Below, piece by piece: positions 45,401-56,000 of a stretch of 64,000 nucleotides of DNA. The notes under the pieces were generated by a model. The model was not told the origin of the DNA, ran no database searches, and worked only from the letters and a program-made list of their open reading frames with translations. This stretch comes from Anaeramoeba flamelloides (lineage: Eukaryota > Metamonada > Anaeramoebidae). The position numbers and the translations under genes were made by a program. Every line of letters begins with the position of its first letter. Position 1 is the stretch's first letter. The DNA lies in the NCBI GenBank assembly GCA_027625915.1, contig JANTQA010000042.1, positions 5,530,001 to 5,594,000 of the forward strand, written 5' to 3'.

Positions 45401-47626
45401 ATGTGGGTAATGTTACCTTAAGGAACTAGTAAACTAAAAAAAATCTTCAAGTAAATTTACTAACAAATTAAAAAAAATTTTACAGTATCTTGAAATTGAA
45501 AAATAAAGTAAAAATCTGATAACTACGAAACATGGCTTACTTTTAATACTATTTTCAGAAATGAATTATTGTTTTTAAAAGACTGATCCTTTTTTCTCAT
45601 TTTTGAAAAGTTCAAAATCCAACATATTTCCAAATTATTTAAAAAAATAATATTTTCTTTGAAAGAAGATTGAAATCTTATTGCCTGTAAAGGAAGTGTA
45701 CAAAAATACACTTTAAAAATGAAACCACTAAGTTCTAAAATAACCAAGTTTAAAAAAATCTACTTAATCTCAAAAAAAATACAATATTTATTTTAAACTT
45801 GAAAAAAATATAATTTTTTGATTCAAAGAACAGACCAAATCTATTTTTTCTAGGGACTAAATGAAAAAATATGAGAAAAAGAACCAAAGAATCAAATTAA
45901 AAATTCTCCCGAAATACTTTTTTAAAACCTGGAAAATAAAACTTATTATCTCAAGAAATACTTTTTAATTTGATTATTTATAATTAATAATTATAAACCA
46001 AATCTTAATTATTTCAGTAAGCCATTAACAACCCAATGATTAAATGTATCAAATAGGTTTTACATTTATTTCTCAATTTTTTCAAGATTTTGCAACAAAT
46101 AAAAACAATTCAAATACATATACAGTCCTGTTCCTTTTTAAGGCACATGAAAAATCAAGAAATAAGGCACAAAAAAATCCCATTAAGGCACAAAACCAAA
46201 GTGGTCAAAATAAGGCACAATTTTTCTGTGTAAATTTCCAAGATTACTCATAATGTAATATTCTATATATGTATATTGAAGAAAACACTCAAACTAACTC
46301 TGTAATTATTTGGTGAAATTATATCTTGAAATTGGAGTGCCTTAAATCAAAAATTTGTGCCTTAAAGTGAACAAAATTTTGTGCCTTATTTCTTGTTTTT
46401 TCCTGAACCTTAAAATGGCACAGGACTGTATCTAATAATAAAAAAAATAATAGATATTATCAAATAACTGATTTTACTACAAACAGTTCCTTGTTTATAC
46501 TCTTGATATTTGAAAAAGTATATTGGCAAGTCTTTTAAATTTCAAGAAATTTAATAAATATTTGTGAATAAAATAAATGTTCAAATTTTTTAGATCTTCA
46601 AGGATACAATATTTGATTTATTTTTCATGTATTTTTAAAATAATATTAAAGACACAAGGTTACTTGTTCATAAAGACTCTCTGAAATTAGTAAAAGTGAT
46701 ATTTCTTCAAAAATTAAATTTTTTTGCAAATTTTTATTTTTCTAATTTGATCCAAAAACCCAACAAAAAATATCAGATCTTTTGACTGAAAATTCCATTG
46801 GAAAAATGAAATCTTTTAAAAATGATGATTCATTTCTCTAAAGTTGATAAACGAAGTTTCTTATTGGGTTTAATTGTATCCTTATGTAAATAATTACTCT
46901 ATTACCTTTGGGAAAAAAAATAAATAAGAGTTACTAGTACCTTAATGGTACGAGCCCAATTCATTTGAGTTTGGTAATTGGTACATTTTTGATAATCTAT
47001 TACCTTTCCAAAAAGTGGTATAAGGAAAAAAAACAACTTACATAAGAAGTAATATCATAAATTATAAAGGCTGCGCCAGCACCACGGTAATACCTGATTA
47101 TGGTGGTTAATTGTTGATGACAAAAAGAGAAATAAGAACCAAAACGAAAAAGATAATTTGATTTGCGAATTATAGAATGAATTTGGAAAAAAAAAACTTT
47201 TTGTTTTTCAAAGATTGGAAAAAAAAAAAAAAAATCGAACATTGGTGCTAATGAATGGTACCTTTCTTGACCTGCTGTGTCCTATCCATGAGAATAGAAG
47301 TTTTTCAAAATAACAAAAAAAAAAAACATACACAATTAGGAATAAGAAAGTATTTATCTTAGTGCCAAGACTGGAAAGGATCCCAAACAAAAGATACAAG
47401 TTTAAAACCACGTAGGATCAAAATAAGTTAAACAAAATTAAACACGAACCCAAATTTGAAGTTTGTAGTTGACATTTTTCATTGTAATTTTCTTTGTTAA
47501 AAAGGCTGCCCCTACAGTTGGTTCCTGTGTCAGTGAAAATTGTCCCTTTACAAAACGAATAACAAGAGAAGATTTCCCAACTGCTGACTCCCCTAAAAAT
47601 ACAATTTTGTGATTTATAGAAAACAT
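42459..47626 (-). CDS. Rab5-family small GTPase (four exons)
   Basis: Exons are 47626-47450, 47281-47241, 47093-47042 and 42803-42459, giving 204 aa with all phases matching. Rab5 proteins control early-endosome fusion. The P-loop GESAVGKSS is at 12-20; switch I TVGAAF follows; DTAGQE is at 60-65 (catalytic Gln64); [19 protein letters not shown] (118-121) and ETSAK (146-150) complete the nucleotide pocket. The C-terminus NSNCC supplies the double-Cys prenylation site. [19 protein letters not shown] and [19 protein letters not shown] place it with Rab5 rather than Rab7 or Rab11; Rab21/22 remain possible. Introns are 168, 147 and 4238 bp, the last filled with repeats. The 41-nt and 52-nt exons are too short for simple ORF detection but are exact by homology. 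Confidence 0.92.
43569..43761. mobile_element. Palindromic CAGTC-type MITE, copy F
   Basis: 193 bp. The left end CAGTCAGTTCCATTTTTAAG is preceded by TA. The right end CTTAAAGTGGAACTAACAG is followed by a decayed TG. Confidence 0.8.
43964..44662. mobile_element. Tc1/mariner-like relic, ~700 bp, with TA flanks
   Basis: Inverted ends AACTCTTTTTCAAATTAAAG and the complement of AACTATTTTTCAAACAAAAG, each followed by GGCAC, lie between TA on both sides. A third copy of the end (GTGTGCCCTTTTATATGAAA) lies inside at about 44145, as if a ~210 bp MITE and a longer element share an end. The interior includes a helix-turn-helix-like frame on the minus strand (44251-44409). Confidence 0.6.
44251..44409 (-). 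pseudogene. Transposase helix-turn-helix fragment
   Basis: A 52-codon frame reads [20 protein letters not shown] and continues through [14 protein letters not shown] to a TGA. 'IIGL-x-x-G-x-x-x-REI' is the usual opening of the paired-like DNA-binding domain of Tc1/mariner transposases. No DDE catalytic region fits in the space left inside the element, so it is a truncated relic. The assignment rests on this short motif and the surrounding inverted ends. Confidence 0.4.
45480..46940 (+). repeat. Long dispersed repeat, copy 2 (partner 11785-13200)
   Basis: Collinear with the first copy, with the 306 bp MITE at 46123-46428 as an extra segment. It lies wholly inside Rab5 intron 3. Confidence 0.7.
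46123..46428. mobile_element. CAGTCCTGT-type MITE, copy G (longer subfamily)
   Basis: 306 bp. CAGTCCTGTTCCTTTTTAAG at the left and CTTAAAATGGCACAGGACTG at the right; TA on both sides. It repeats AAGGCACAA motifs in both arms but is longer than copies A-F. Copy 1 of the host repeat (near 12440) lacks it. Confidence 0.85.
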
Positions 47627-48377
47627 AACAAAAGCAAATTGTGTAAAAATGAAAGAATTTTTCCCCTTGTTGATTTTGTAAAACTAACAAACAATAATGT
47701 TTGTTCTTCGGGTTTTTTGTTATAGGAAAATATTTTGAGAGTTGGACGTAACGTTAATTAATTTTTTTATCAAATACCAATTTTTGAAATTGAAATCCTA
47801 TCAAATTTTCTGTGGATTTTCGTTTTTTCTATTCTGAGAAATAATGATTTTCTTTTTTCTTTCTCATTGATCCTTTCATTTGGGATAATGTTGTTCATCA
47901 AAGAATTAGAATACCCACATTTAAAAAAGTTCCAAAGAAATACAAGAATTTGAATATCAAAGGGAAAAAATTTACACTTCATTTTCTGTTTTTTCATGAT
48001 AACAAAGAACAATTTCAAAATATAGCTTTTAGTGTGATGATTTCTATTGGTATATTTGGTGCTTTTTTTTGGGACACAATGGGTTAACTTTCAAATCTTG
48101 GAAGAAACTCTAATCAAAAAAATGAAATCAAGATAATTAAAAAGAATTTTGATCCCATTTGGATTCAAAATACAACTCAAGAAATATTATTGAAAAATTT
48201 CAACACAGTTCTTCAAAAACTCGCTTAAGATAGAAAAAAGAGGAAGGAAGTGTATATTTTTTCCCTTTTATAATTCAAGTGTTCGCGCAAAAAAAAAAAA
48301 GCGAAATTGTGGTGTTTTCTTTACAATTCCTCAATTTTAAATCGGTGTTACTTGTTTTCGAATTAATGATTACAAAA

Positions 48378-48548
48378 CTGGTATTTGAATTATAAAAAAG
48401 GAAAAATTTTCACTTCATTTTCAATTTCCTCTTCAATCACAACACCTCAATTTACTACCTACTTCATCTAAGGCTCTATTGGAAAAAGGATCTAGAAAAT
48501 GAAGTGAAAATTTTTTCAACATTTATATTTCAAATAATAGTATGTGGT
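48378..48548. repeat. Foldback, ~170 bp
   Basis: AAAATTTTCACTTCATTTTC pairs with GAAAATGAAGTGAAAATTTT across ~60 bp, and the flanks (ATTTGAATTATAAA / TATATTTCAAATA) pair imperfectly. No target duplication was fixed. Confidence 0.6.
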
Positions 48549-49019
48549 ACTTTCTTTCTTATTAACTGATATTTTCCAATTAAGTAAGGGAATTTTTTCT
48601 ATCAGGTTTTCAAATATTAGACAATATCGTTTGTTGAAAAAACTCAAAAAGATCTTGACAAATCACTGGAAATAATTCTTGTTCAATATTTAATTAAGCG
48701 AACATTTATCTCCAATTTTCTAAAGTTTAATTTGATTTTAATTGTATTCGTTATTCGGTGTGCTTCGTCTGGGTGTATTACTTATATTTGAAATTTAGAT
48801 GGGATAAAATTTCTTACTGGTTTTCTTGGTTTCAATTCTTTGAACAGAGCTTCTTTTAAGATTTGTACGTTAACTCATTGAATCTCAAAAAATTAGAACA
48901 AAACAAGTAAATAGAAAGATCATAAATTTCTAATCCACTGAAGTCAAAATAAAGCCTTCAAAAAAATTTAATGTGTGTTTCAAAATAAAAAGAGTGTTTT
49001 TTTGTTATAGAAGTCCTAT

Positions 49020-49150
49020 AAATGAACCGATCAAAGAAACTGATAATAAACCCTAAGTAAATATGGTGTTGGTTTCTTAAAGTTCTATTATTAAAAAAAA
49101 TCCGACAAATGAAGGATCAAATTGAAAAATATATCTCAAAAAATAGAGTA
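49020..49150 (+). repeat. Short dispersed repeat, copy 3 (uninterrupted)
   Basis: CGATCAAAGAAACTGATAAT through ATGAAGGATCAAATTG. It gives the empty site for the MITE at 11237-11433. Confidence 0.65.
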
Positions 49151-50664
49151 AATTTTTGATTATTTTTTTATCCTTCAAAAAAAAAATAATTTCAAAAAAA
49201 TTGAGAATATTATGGGATATTTTCGATAAAATGCCTGAATTCTTAAATTTTACTTAAAATATCCAGATGTATACTTCCAAAATTGATTTGAACTTAGGTA
49301 TACTATTTGGTAGTTGATTGTATGTTGCATTGGAACAAGAAGAAAAAAAAGCACGGAGTATATTTTGAAACAGGGATAACAGTCGTTTTCATGCATTATT
49401 TTGATCCCTGTATTTCTTATAAAACTCTCTTTTGTAAAATGAAAAAAAGGAATTCAAAGTTAAAATTTTTTCCTATTATTATTCAAAAACCACAACAGAA
49501 ATTTGGTTTTGGTTATATATTTGGTAACAATTTGAAATAGTGAAAAACAAACAATAATAAAAATTTTAAATCAAAAATCGTTAAAAAGCTCAAAAAGTTT
49601 GGAAATAAGCCTTGAAACTTTATAAAACATATGATTGGATCAAATTTTTCTTCTTGTTTCCTTCCTCATTCGCATTCCACAAACCCGAGCTATCTAATAT
49701 TTCTTTCAAATATTTTACGACGAACAAAGAGATAAGCCTTTTTAAACGAGTTTTTGAATATCAAAAGAGAAAAAAATTAAACTTTGAATTCCTTTTTTTC
49801 ATTTTCCAAAAGAGAGTTTTCAAGGTAATAGATCGAAATTTTATCTCTTAATTCATTTGTTTGGTGTTTTTTTTTTTACTTTAAAGTATGTTCGCTCGAT
49901 AAATTAAGTTAACTTAAAAACCAGTAAAGAAAATTGGATTTTTGAATGGAAAAAATAGAAAATACGCAGAAATTTATACCCATTTAAATATCAAATGACA
50001 GTAAACATGAAATTAGTGTTTTCTCCGTAACCAAATGTATACACAACAGAGGGTTTTGATTCCCAAATTTGCTTTTCAATTCACAATTTTCTAAAAAATT
50101 GTGTATGAATTTATTAAAATCAAAACTTTCAATAAAATGATATTTTTAGTAAACGATTATGACTTTGCAAAATCAATATGCAATCAAAGGCTGTGTCCAG
50201 GGTGGAATTCTAAAAAACCCTAACATTAACCCTAAATTTTAGATAATATTTCAAATTTTAAAGAGAAAAAAGAAAATTGTACGTAATAATTTTTTTTTTA
50301 GAAAGAGGTAAAAGTTTTTTTAATCAGGAAAGACTACAATTGTTGGAAAGATCGTTTGACAAATAAATAACATGACTAATAATAAAACAATTTTTGATTA
50401 TGTATGAAAACAAAATACCAAAGGAACAGTAGCAAGCCCACGCCATTTTTAGGAGGTACTAAATGAGTGTGATTAAAAAAATAAAATAATTTTAAAAAGT
50501 AAGAGTGTAAAAATGACAGTAAAAAACAAAGAAGAAAAATAATACCTGTTGACGAAAATGGCCTGAATATAATTGTCAAAACAAAACGATAAAAAATTAG
50601 AAAAAGCAAAATAAAGTAAACGTGAGAAGTTCAAAGCAATAACATTTTTTTCTAATTAGTCTTT

Positions 50665-53600
50665 ATGTTAACGAGATTACTACCGAAAACAATAAAGTCT
50701 CGAGTTCCTAACATCCGTGGTTTCACGACTACGCTAGGGCTTGACGTTGGTAGTACAACTGTAAAGGCGTGTGTGGTTGATTCAGAAAGCTCTGAAATTG
50801 AACACTTCATTAAGCCCCATCATGGGAGAGTTTCCGAGACGATCAGAAAGGTTGTTGGATCAATTGGCGTTGAAGGAAGCTTATCCTTGGTTACTGGTAG
50901 ACAGGGAAGGAAAATGGTCGACATCCCTGGTGTTACCGAAGCTGTTGCCATTGAGGAAGGGCTCAAAGATCTAATGCACGACAAAGAGAAGCTCGCGCGC
51001 TTATCGGAAAACAAAATCGAGAAGTTCAAAGGCATTGTCTCGTTAGGTGGCGAGTCATACATTGTCTACAAAATCGGAGGTAAAAACAACGATCGCATTA
51101 TTGACACCTTTGCAGGATCAAAGTGCGCATCGGGAACCGGACAATTTTTTTCTCAGCAATTAGGCAGAATGGATCTGGACTCATTCCAATTGCAGGATCA
51201 TCACGAAGAAATCCTCAAGTCCAAGGACGTCCCATTGGCAACCAGATGCTCTGTCTTTATGAAAACAGATTGTACTCATAAATTGAACAAAGGAGAAGCG
51301 ACACGATACGACATCGTCTTGTCTCTATCGAAAGTCATGGCAAGCAAAGTCGTCGATCTTTTAACAAGAGCTCAAATTGAAAACGGACAAGTCTTAATCA
51401 TTGGTGGGATGTTGAATATCCCTTATGTCATCGATTATATCAAGAAGGCAAAGCCAGAAATTGAATTTATCATCCCAGAAGAAGGCACATTCTTTGAAGC
51501 CTTTGGTGCTGCAAAGCTTGCTTTAAAAGAAGGCGTTTCCTTGCCAAGCAAAAAGAATCTTTTAACTCCAAACGAAACAGAGTTTAAACGAGTAAAGCCT
51601 TTTAGCCATGCAAAAAATCTTGTAAATTTCGTTAAGCCTCCTAAAAAAGAAACTCCAAAAGCTGGTCACGAATACATTATCGGTGTAGATGGTGGTTCGA
51701 CAACTACAAAGGTTTGATTTACTTTTAAATTTTTATTTTTTTTTTTCTTTCTTTCTTTCTTCTTCTCATTGAAAAATTTTGAAAAAAAAATTGAAATTTT
51801 TTTGACGAATTTGAATTGTGGATAAAATTGCCTGAATTTCAATTTTCGAAAGATTCTAAAAATTTATTAAAAAAATTTTTACAATTTTTTTTTTTTAATC
51901 AAAACTTGCTTTTTTTTTTTATTATTTTTTGTTTCATTTTTTCATTGTCATGAGAATATTTGAATAACTAATTTTGAATATTCTATTTCTCAATTTGTTT
52001 TTACCTGAATGTACAATGAAAAATGAATTTCACAAATTTTTCGTTTATCTTTCCAAAAAAAAAAAAAAAAAAAAAAATAATAAAAATCCACAGAATTAAA
52101 GAAAATATGAGAGTCTCTGATTTAGAAGGGAAAATCAGAACATAACGGACGAAGTGGATTAAAATAATAAACAAACCAAATATTTTATATTTTTTGAAAA
52201 GTGTAACGAAAATTGATATTCAGTTTCTGAAATAATATTCGAAAGTACACTTTATATTATGTAATCCCAAAAATAATTATTCAAACAAAATATTTAAATT
52301 GAGGAAACTAAAAGTTGAAATTTCCTTATATTTGTTTATATCTGGATAATGTTCAAACCTTTAGAATACCCTTTTTTTAATTGTTTTTTTTTTAAAATAT
52401 ATATATTATTATATGATTTAATCCAAAATTCTTCAAAAAAAATTAACATACTTATTCCTTTTTCCAAACTGTTTTTCTTAAAAATATTACTGAACAATCA
52501 AAAAATAAAAATAATTCTTTTTTCCCAAGGTTGCATTAATTGATATGGAAACAAAAAACATTGTGACTTCATTTTATGGAAGAACATTAGGTGATCCAAT
52601 TAAAGCATTGAGAAAATGCTTTATGGAATTAAAAAAAGACTTGGGACCTGTATATGACAAAATCAAGATTCCATTAATTTCCACTACTGGATCCTCAAGG
52701 GAATTATTGGGTGTCTTCACAGGAACAAAATCTGTGTATAATGAAATCATTGCACATACCGTTGGAGCCACATTTTATCAAAAGGACGTTGATACCATTT
52801 TTGAAATTGGTGGGCAAGATGCCAAGTATGTATATCTCAGGAACAGAGTACCAATTGACTATGCAATGAACGAAGCATGTTCTGCCGGAACAGGCTCCTT
52901 TTTAGAGGAATCGTGTGCGGGCGATTTGAAGATCATGACCCCACAAGAGATCGCACCCATTGCATTATCTGCTGAGGCGCCATTGAAATTTTCACAACAT
53001 TGCTCAGCATTTATCAACACCGACATTCGAAGAGCCTCGCAAGAGGGAGCCAAGAGGGAAGACATCGTTGCCGGGTTGGTACTTTCGATCGGCTACAATT
53101 ATTTGGAAAGGGTAGTGGGCAACAGGAGGATCGGCGATCATATCTTGATGCAAGGAGGAGTTGCCAAGAACTCGGCTGTGCCCATGTCGATCGCATCCAT
53201 TTTAAACAAAAAGGTTACTGTGCCACCTAACCCAGAATTGTTGGGTGCCTTTGGTGTTGGATTATTGGCCATCGAAAAACTTGAGGAGGGGTTACTGACC
53301 CTCGATCCAAACCAAAATTACAATTTGGATGAATTAATTAACCGACCGGTATCCATTGAGGGAGAATTTAAATGCAAGTCCTGCGAAAATGATTGTCCAA
53401 TCAAGATCATCAGAGTAGGAAAGAAAAAGTATTTCTTTGGAGGAAGGTGTAATAAATATTCCAACTCGCAACAACAAAAGACAGGCAGCGCCAAGAAAAA
53501 GGAACGCCTTAGGAAATTGAAAAAAAAAAAGGCCTTAAAATCCAAGCAAACCGGAGGATCGTCTCAGAACACCGAAGTGGAATTAGAATTAGTACTCGAA

Positions 53601-56000
53601 GGTGAGGAACAAGAAACAGTCGATTATGTCAAATTAAGATCCGAATTGCTATTTGGGAAGCATGCTGCCAAGTATGACGATCTTGAAAAGGATCGAACAG
53701 TTGTCGCCGTCCCAGCTGTATTTAGCGTCCATTTCCTCTGGCCCCTGTACTCTCACTTCTTTAAGGAAATTGGAGTAGAAGCCCGCTTGGTCGAAGAGCT
53801 GGATGAAAAGGGAAAGGTCAGGTGCGAAACCGATTACTGTTTCCCGGCTGAAATTGCACATGAAATTACCGAGACATGCGTCAAGATGGGCGACCAAATT
53901 GATCACGTCTTTTTGCCCCATTTGAAAAAATTGCAGTCCCTGGAAAAGGATGTACATGCAATGTTTTGCCCACTGAGTCAAGGGCTACCATATTTTATCA
54001 AAAACTCGTTCAATTTAAAGGAGAACTACGTGCTCAAGCCCGTCCTCAACTTTGAAAACTCAATGGAGAAATCTGGCGACACAATGATCGAAATGGCCAT
54101 GAGCAAATTGGGAATCTCCGAGAAGAAGGCTCAAAGGGCATGGGACGTTGCCGTGAAAAGGCAACGAGAATGCACCGCCAATTTCCATTCCATCGGAGAC
54201 AAGATCATGAAGAAGCTCGAAGACAACCCACCAAAGAAGCCCGTCGTCGTCCTCTTTGGAAGGGGATACAACGCCTTTACACCAACCACGAACATGTCGA
54301 TCCCAAGGAAATTCGAATCCAGAGAAACAACCGTGATCCCATTTGATTTCATTTCGCCAACCTATGGCGGAACCGATGAGGAGATCTTTAACAACATGTT
54401 TTGGTACTTTGGCCAATACAATTTGAAAATCGCGAAGAAGATCCAAAAAATGAAAAACGTCTACGCCTGCTGGGTGACCAATTTCAGTTGCGGCCCAGAC
54501 GCATTTATCTTGCATTACATGCGATGGATCTTTAACTCGAAGCCCTTCCTGGTCTTGGAATTGGATTCGCATGTTGCAGACGCCGGCGTCGATACCAGAA
54601 TTGAAGCCTTTTTAGATATCATCACGGGCTACAACAAGGCCAACTTCAACGAGAGGCCGATCCTGAAGGAAAAAAAATGGGATTCGGTCATCATCAATAA
54701 AAAGGTCTATTTCAAGGATACGCAAAACCCCGAACGGGAAATGATCCCAATGAACGGTGCAAACGTAACCTTTTTGTTCCCACCAATTGGTAAATTGAAT
54801 GTGGACTTGGCTGCAAGCTTTTTCTGCCAAACGCAAAAAATTGATACCGTATCCTTACCAGAGCCAACCAACTACTCGCTTTCGATGGCAAGAGCATTGA
54901 TGTCAGGAAAGGAATGCCTACCTGCGCTCTTGGTGTTGGGCTCCATCTTGCATTACTTTGAAAACAACCCCATCGACAAGGATCGCCTTTACACGGTCTT
55001 TTTGCCCACATCGTATGGACCATGCCGATACGGGCAATACGGGATCTTCTACGAGGCCCTTTTCAGAGAATTGGGATTCGACAACTTGACCATGCTGCAA
55101 TTGAACTCTTACAACTCCTATGCCGAATTGGGCCCACAGTTCCTGATCAACGGGTTCTTTGCATTCCTGATGGGCGATTTCTTTACAGATATCCGAAACA
55201 CCTTCAGAACACTCGCCGTCGACCGCCACCAGGCCTATACTGTGTTGAACAGCGTCAAAAAGGATTTAATTAAGGCCATGGAGCTCGGAAAGGACAATGC
55301 AATCAAGCAATTGCCCTCGTTCGTCAAGAGACTGAAAAAGGTCCCCTTGAAAATGGATCCCAAGGACGCACCAAAGGTCTATGTCGTGGGCGAGATCTAC
55401 CTACGAAGAGACTTTTTCTCATCAGAGCCACTGTTAGACATGCTCGCAGATTTTGGCATCGTCTGTAAGGTTGAAGACGTATCCGAATGGCTTGCATGGG
55501 TCGACTACACTCATGAATACGAAGTCAAGAAGAAATTGAACAACATCCCATTCTGGAAAAGAGCCTTCGCTCCAGAAATGCGCGAATACTTGAAGCTCCA
55601 AGCAGAGATCATGTACAAAAATTACCAACACAAGAGATTCAAAAAGATCCTCGGCAAAACCGGACTTCTCATTGAATCGCCAAGTAACAGAAAGGAACTC
55701 ATGAGCATCGCAGACCAATTCGGTGGCTGCGAATTAGGTACAGAGGCAGTACCAGGGTCATGCGCAGCAGCAACCGGAATGAAACACGGCTTTGATGGCG
55801 CCACAGTTCTATACCCATTCGCCTGTATCCCTGGTAGATTGACAGAATCCCTATACGCTCCTTACGCTAGAAAAATGGAATACCCAACCTTATGTGTTGA
55901 AAACGATGGTAACCCTTACTCTCCTACAGTTGTCACTAATATCGAAACTTTTGCTTATAATGTCATTTCTAGATTTAAAGAAAGAACTAACAAAAATTAA
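50665..56000 (+). CDS. Acyl-CoA dehydratase activase-type fusion protein (HgdC/BadF family)
   Basis: Exons 50665-51711 and 52530-56000 (CAAAG|GTTTGA ... CCCAAG|G) encode 1505 aa. Residues 1-23 (MLTRLLPKTIKSRVPNIRGF) are basic and free of acids, like a mitochondrial or hydrogenosomal presequence. Two BcrA/BadF/HgdC-type ATPase domains follow: the first has GLDVGSTTVK (~25-34), Cys154 and Cys195; the second has GVDGGSTTTK (340-349), EIGGQDAKY, Cys466 and Cys507. In HgdC dimers such a Cys pair holds the [4Fe-4S] cluster. A CxxCxxxC...GGRC ribbon (631, 634, 638, 656) and a DUF2229/HgdB-like region (~738 onward) complete the bacterial architecture. Such proteins activate or resemble 2-hydroxyacyl-CoA dehydratases by ATP-driven electron transfer; the substrate is unknown. 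No partner dehydratase gene is nearby. Its GC content is far above its neighbours', suggesting transfer from anaerobic bacteria and/or strong expression. Confidence 0.9.
51712..52529 (+). other. 818 bp intron of the activase gene
   Basis: It interrupts the ATP-binding motif of the second ATPase domain immediately after GGSTTTK. It is extremely AT-rich, with A and T runs (A run at 52055-52077), in sharp contrast to its exons. The open frame at 52349-52543 is low complexity and crosses the acceptor; I do not consider it a gene. Confidence 0.85.

Larger units (their letters stand above)
42804..47041 (-). other. 4.2 kb repeat-filled intron 3 of the Rab5 gene
   Basis: Bounded by GTAAGT and ATAAAAAG in phase 0. 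It holds a palindromic MITE (43569-43761), a Tc1/mariner-like relic (43964-44662), and a 1.4 kb dispersed repeat (45480-46940) with its own nested MITE (46123-46428). There is also a long T run near 43142-43163. Confidence 0.8.
47627..50664. other. Intergenic region between the Rab5 and activase genes
   Basis: 3 kb. It contains a hairpin (48378-48548) and a short dispersed repeat (49020-49150). A minus-strand frame at 50376-50472 (PPKNGVGLLLFLWYFVFI) is slightly GC-richer and could be a gene end, but nothing confirms it. The two flanking genes diverge from here. Confidence 0.5.

Noticed and set aside
50376-50609. Minus-strand hydrophobic frame upstream of the activase
   Set aside because: A short stretch looks coding-like, with possible splice sites around it, but no complete structure or homologue could be made out.
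53649-55804. Several minus-strand frames of 70-170 codons in the activase gene
   Set aside because: They lie opposite a strongly conserved, GC-rich coding region and have no recognisable domains; they are a composition effect.
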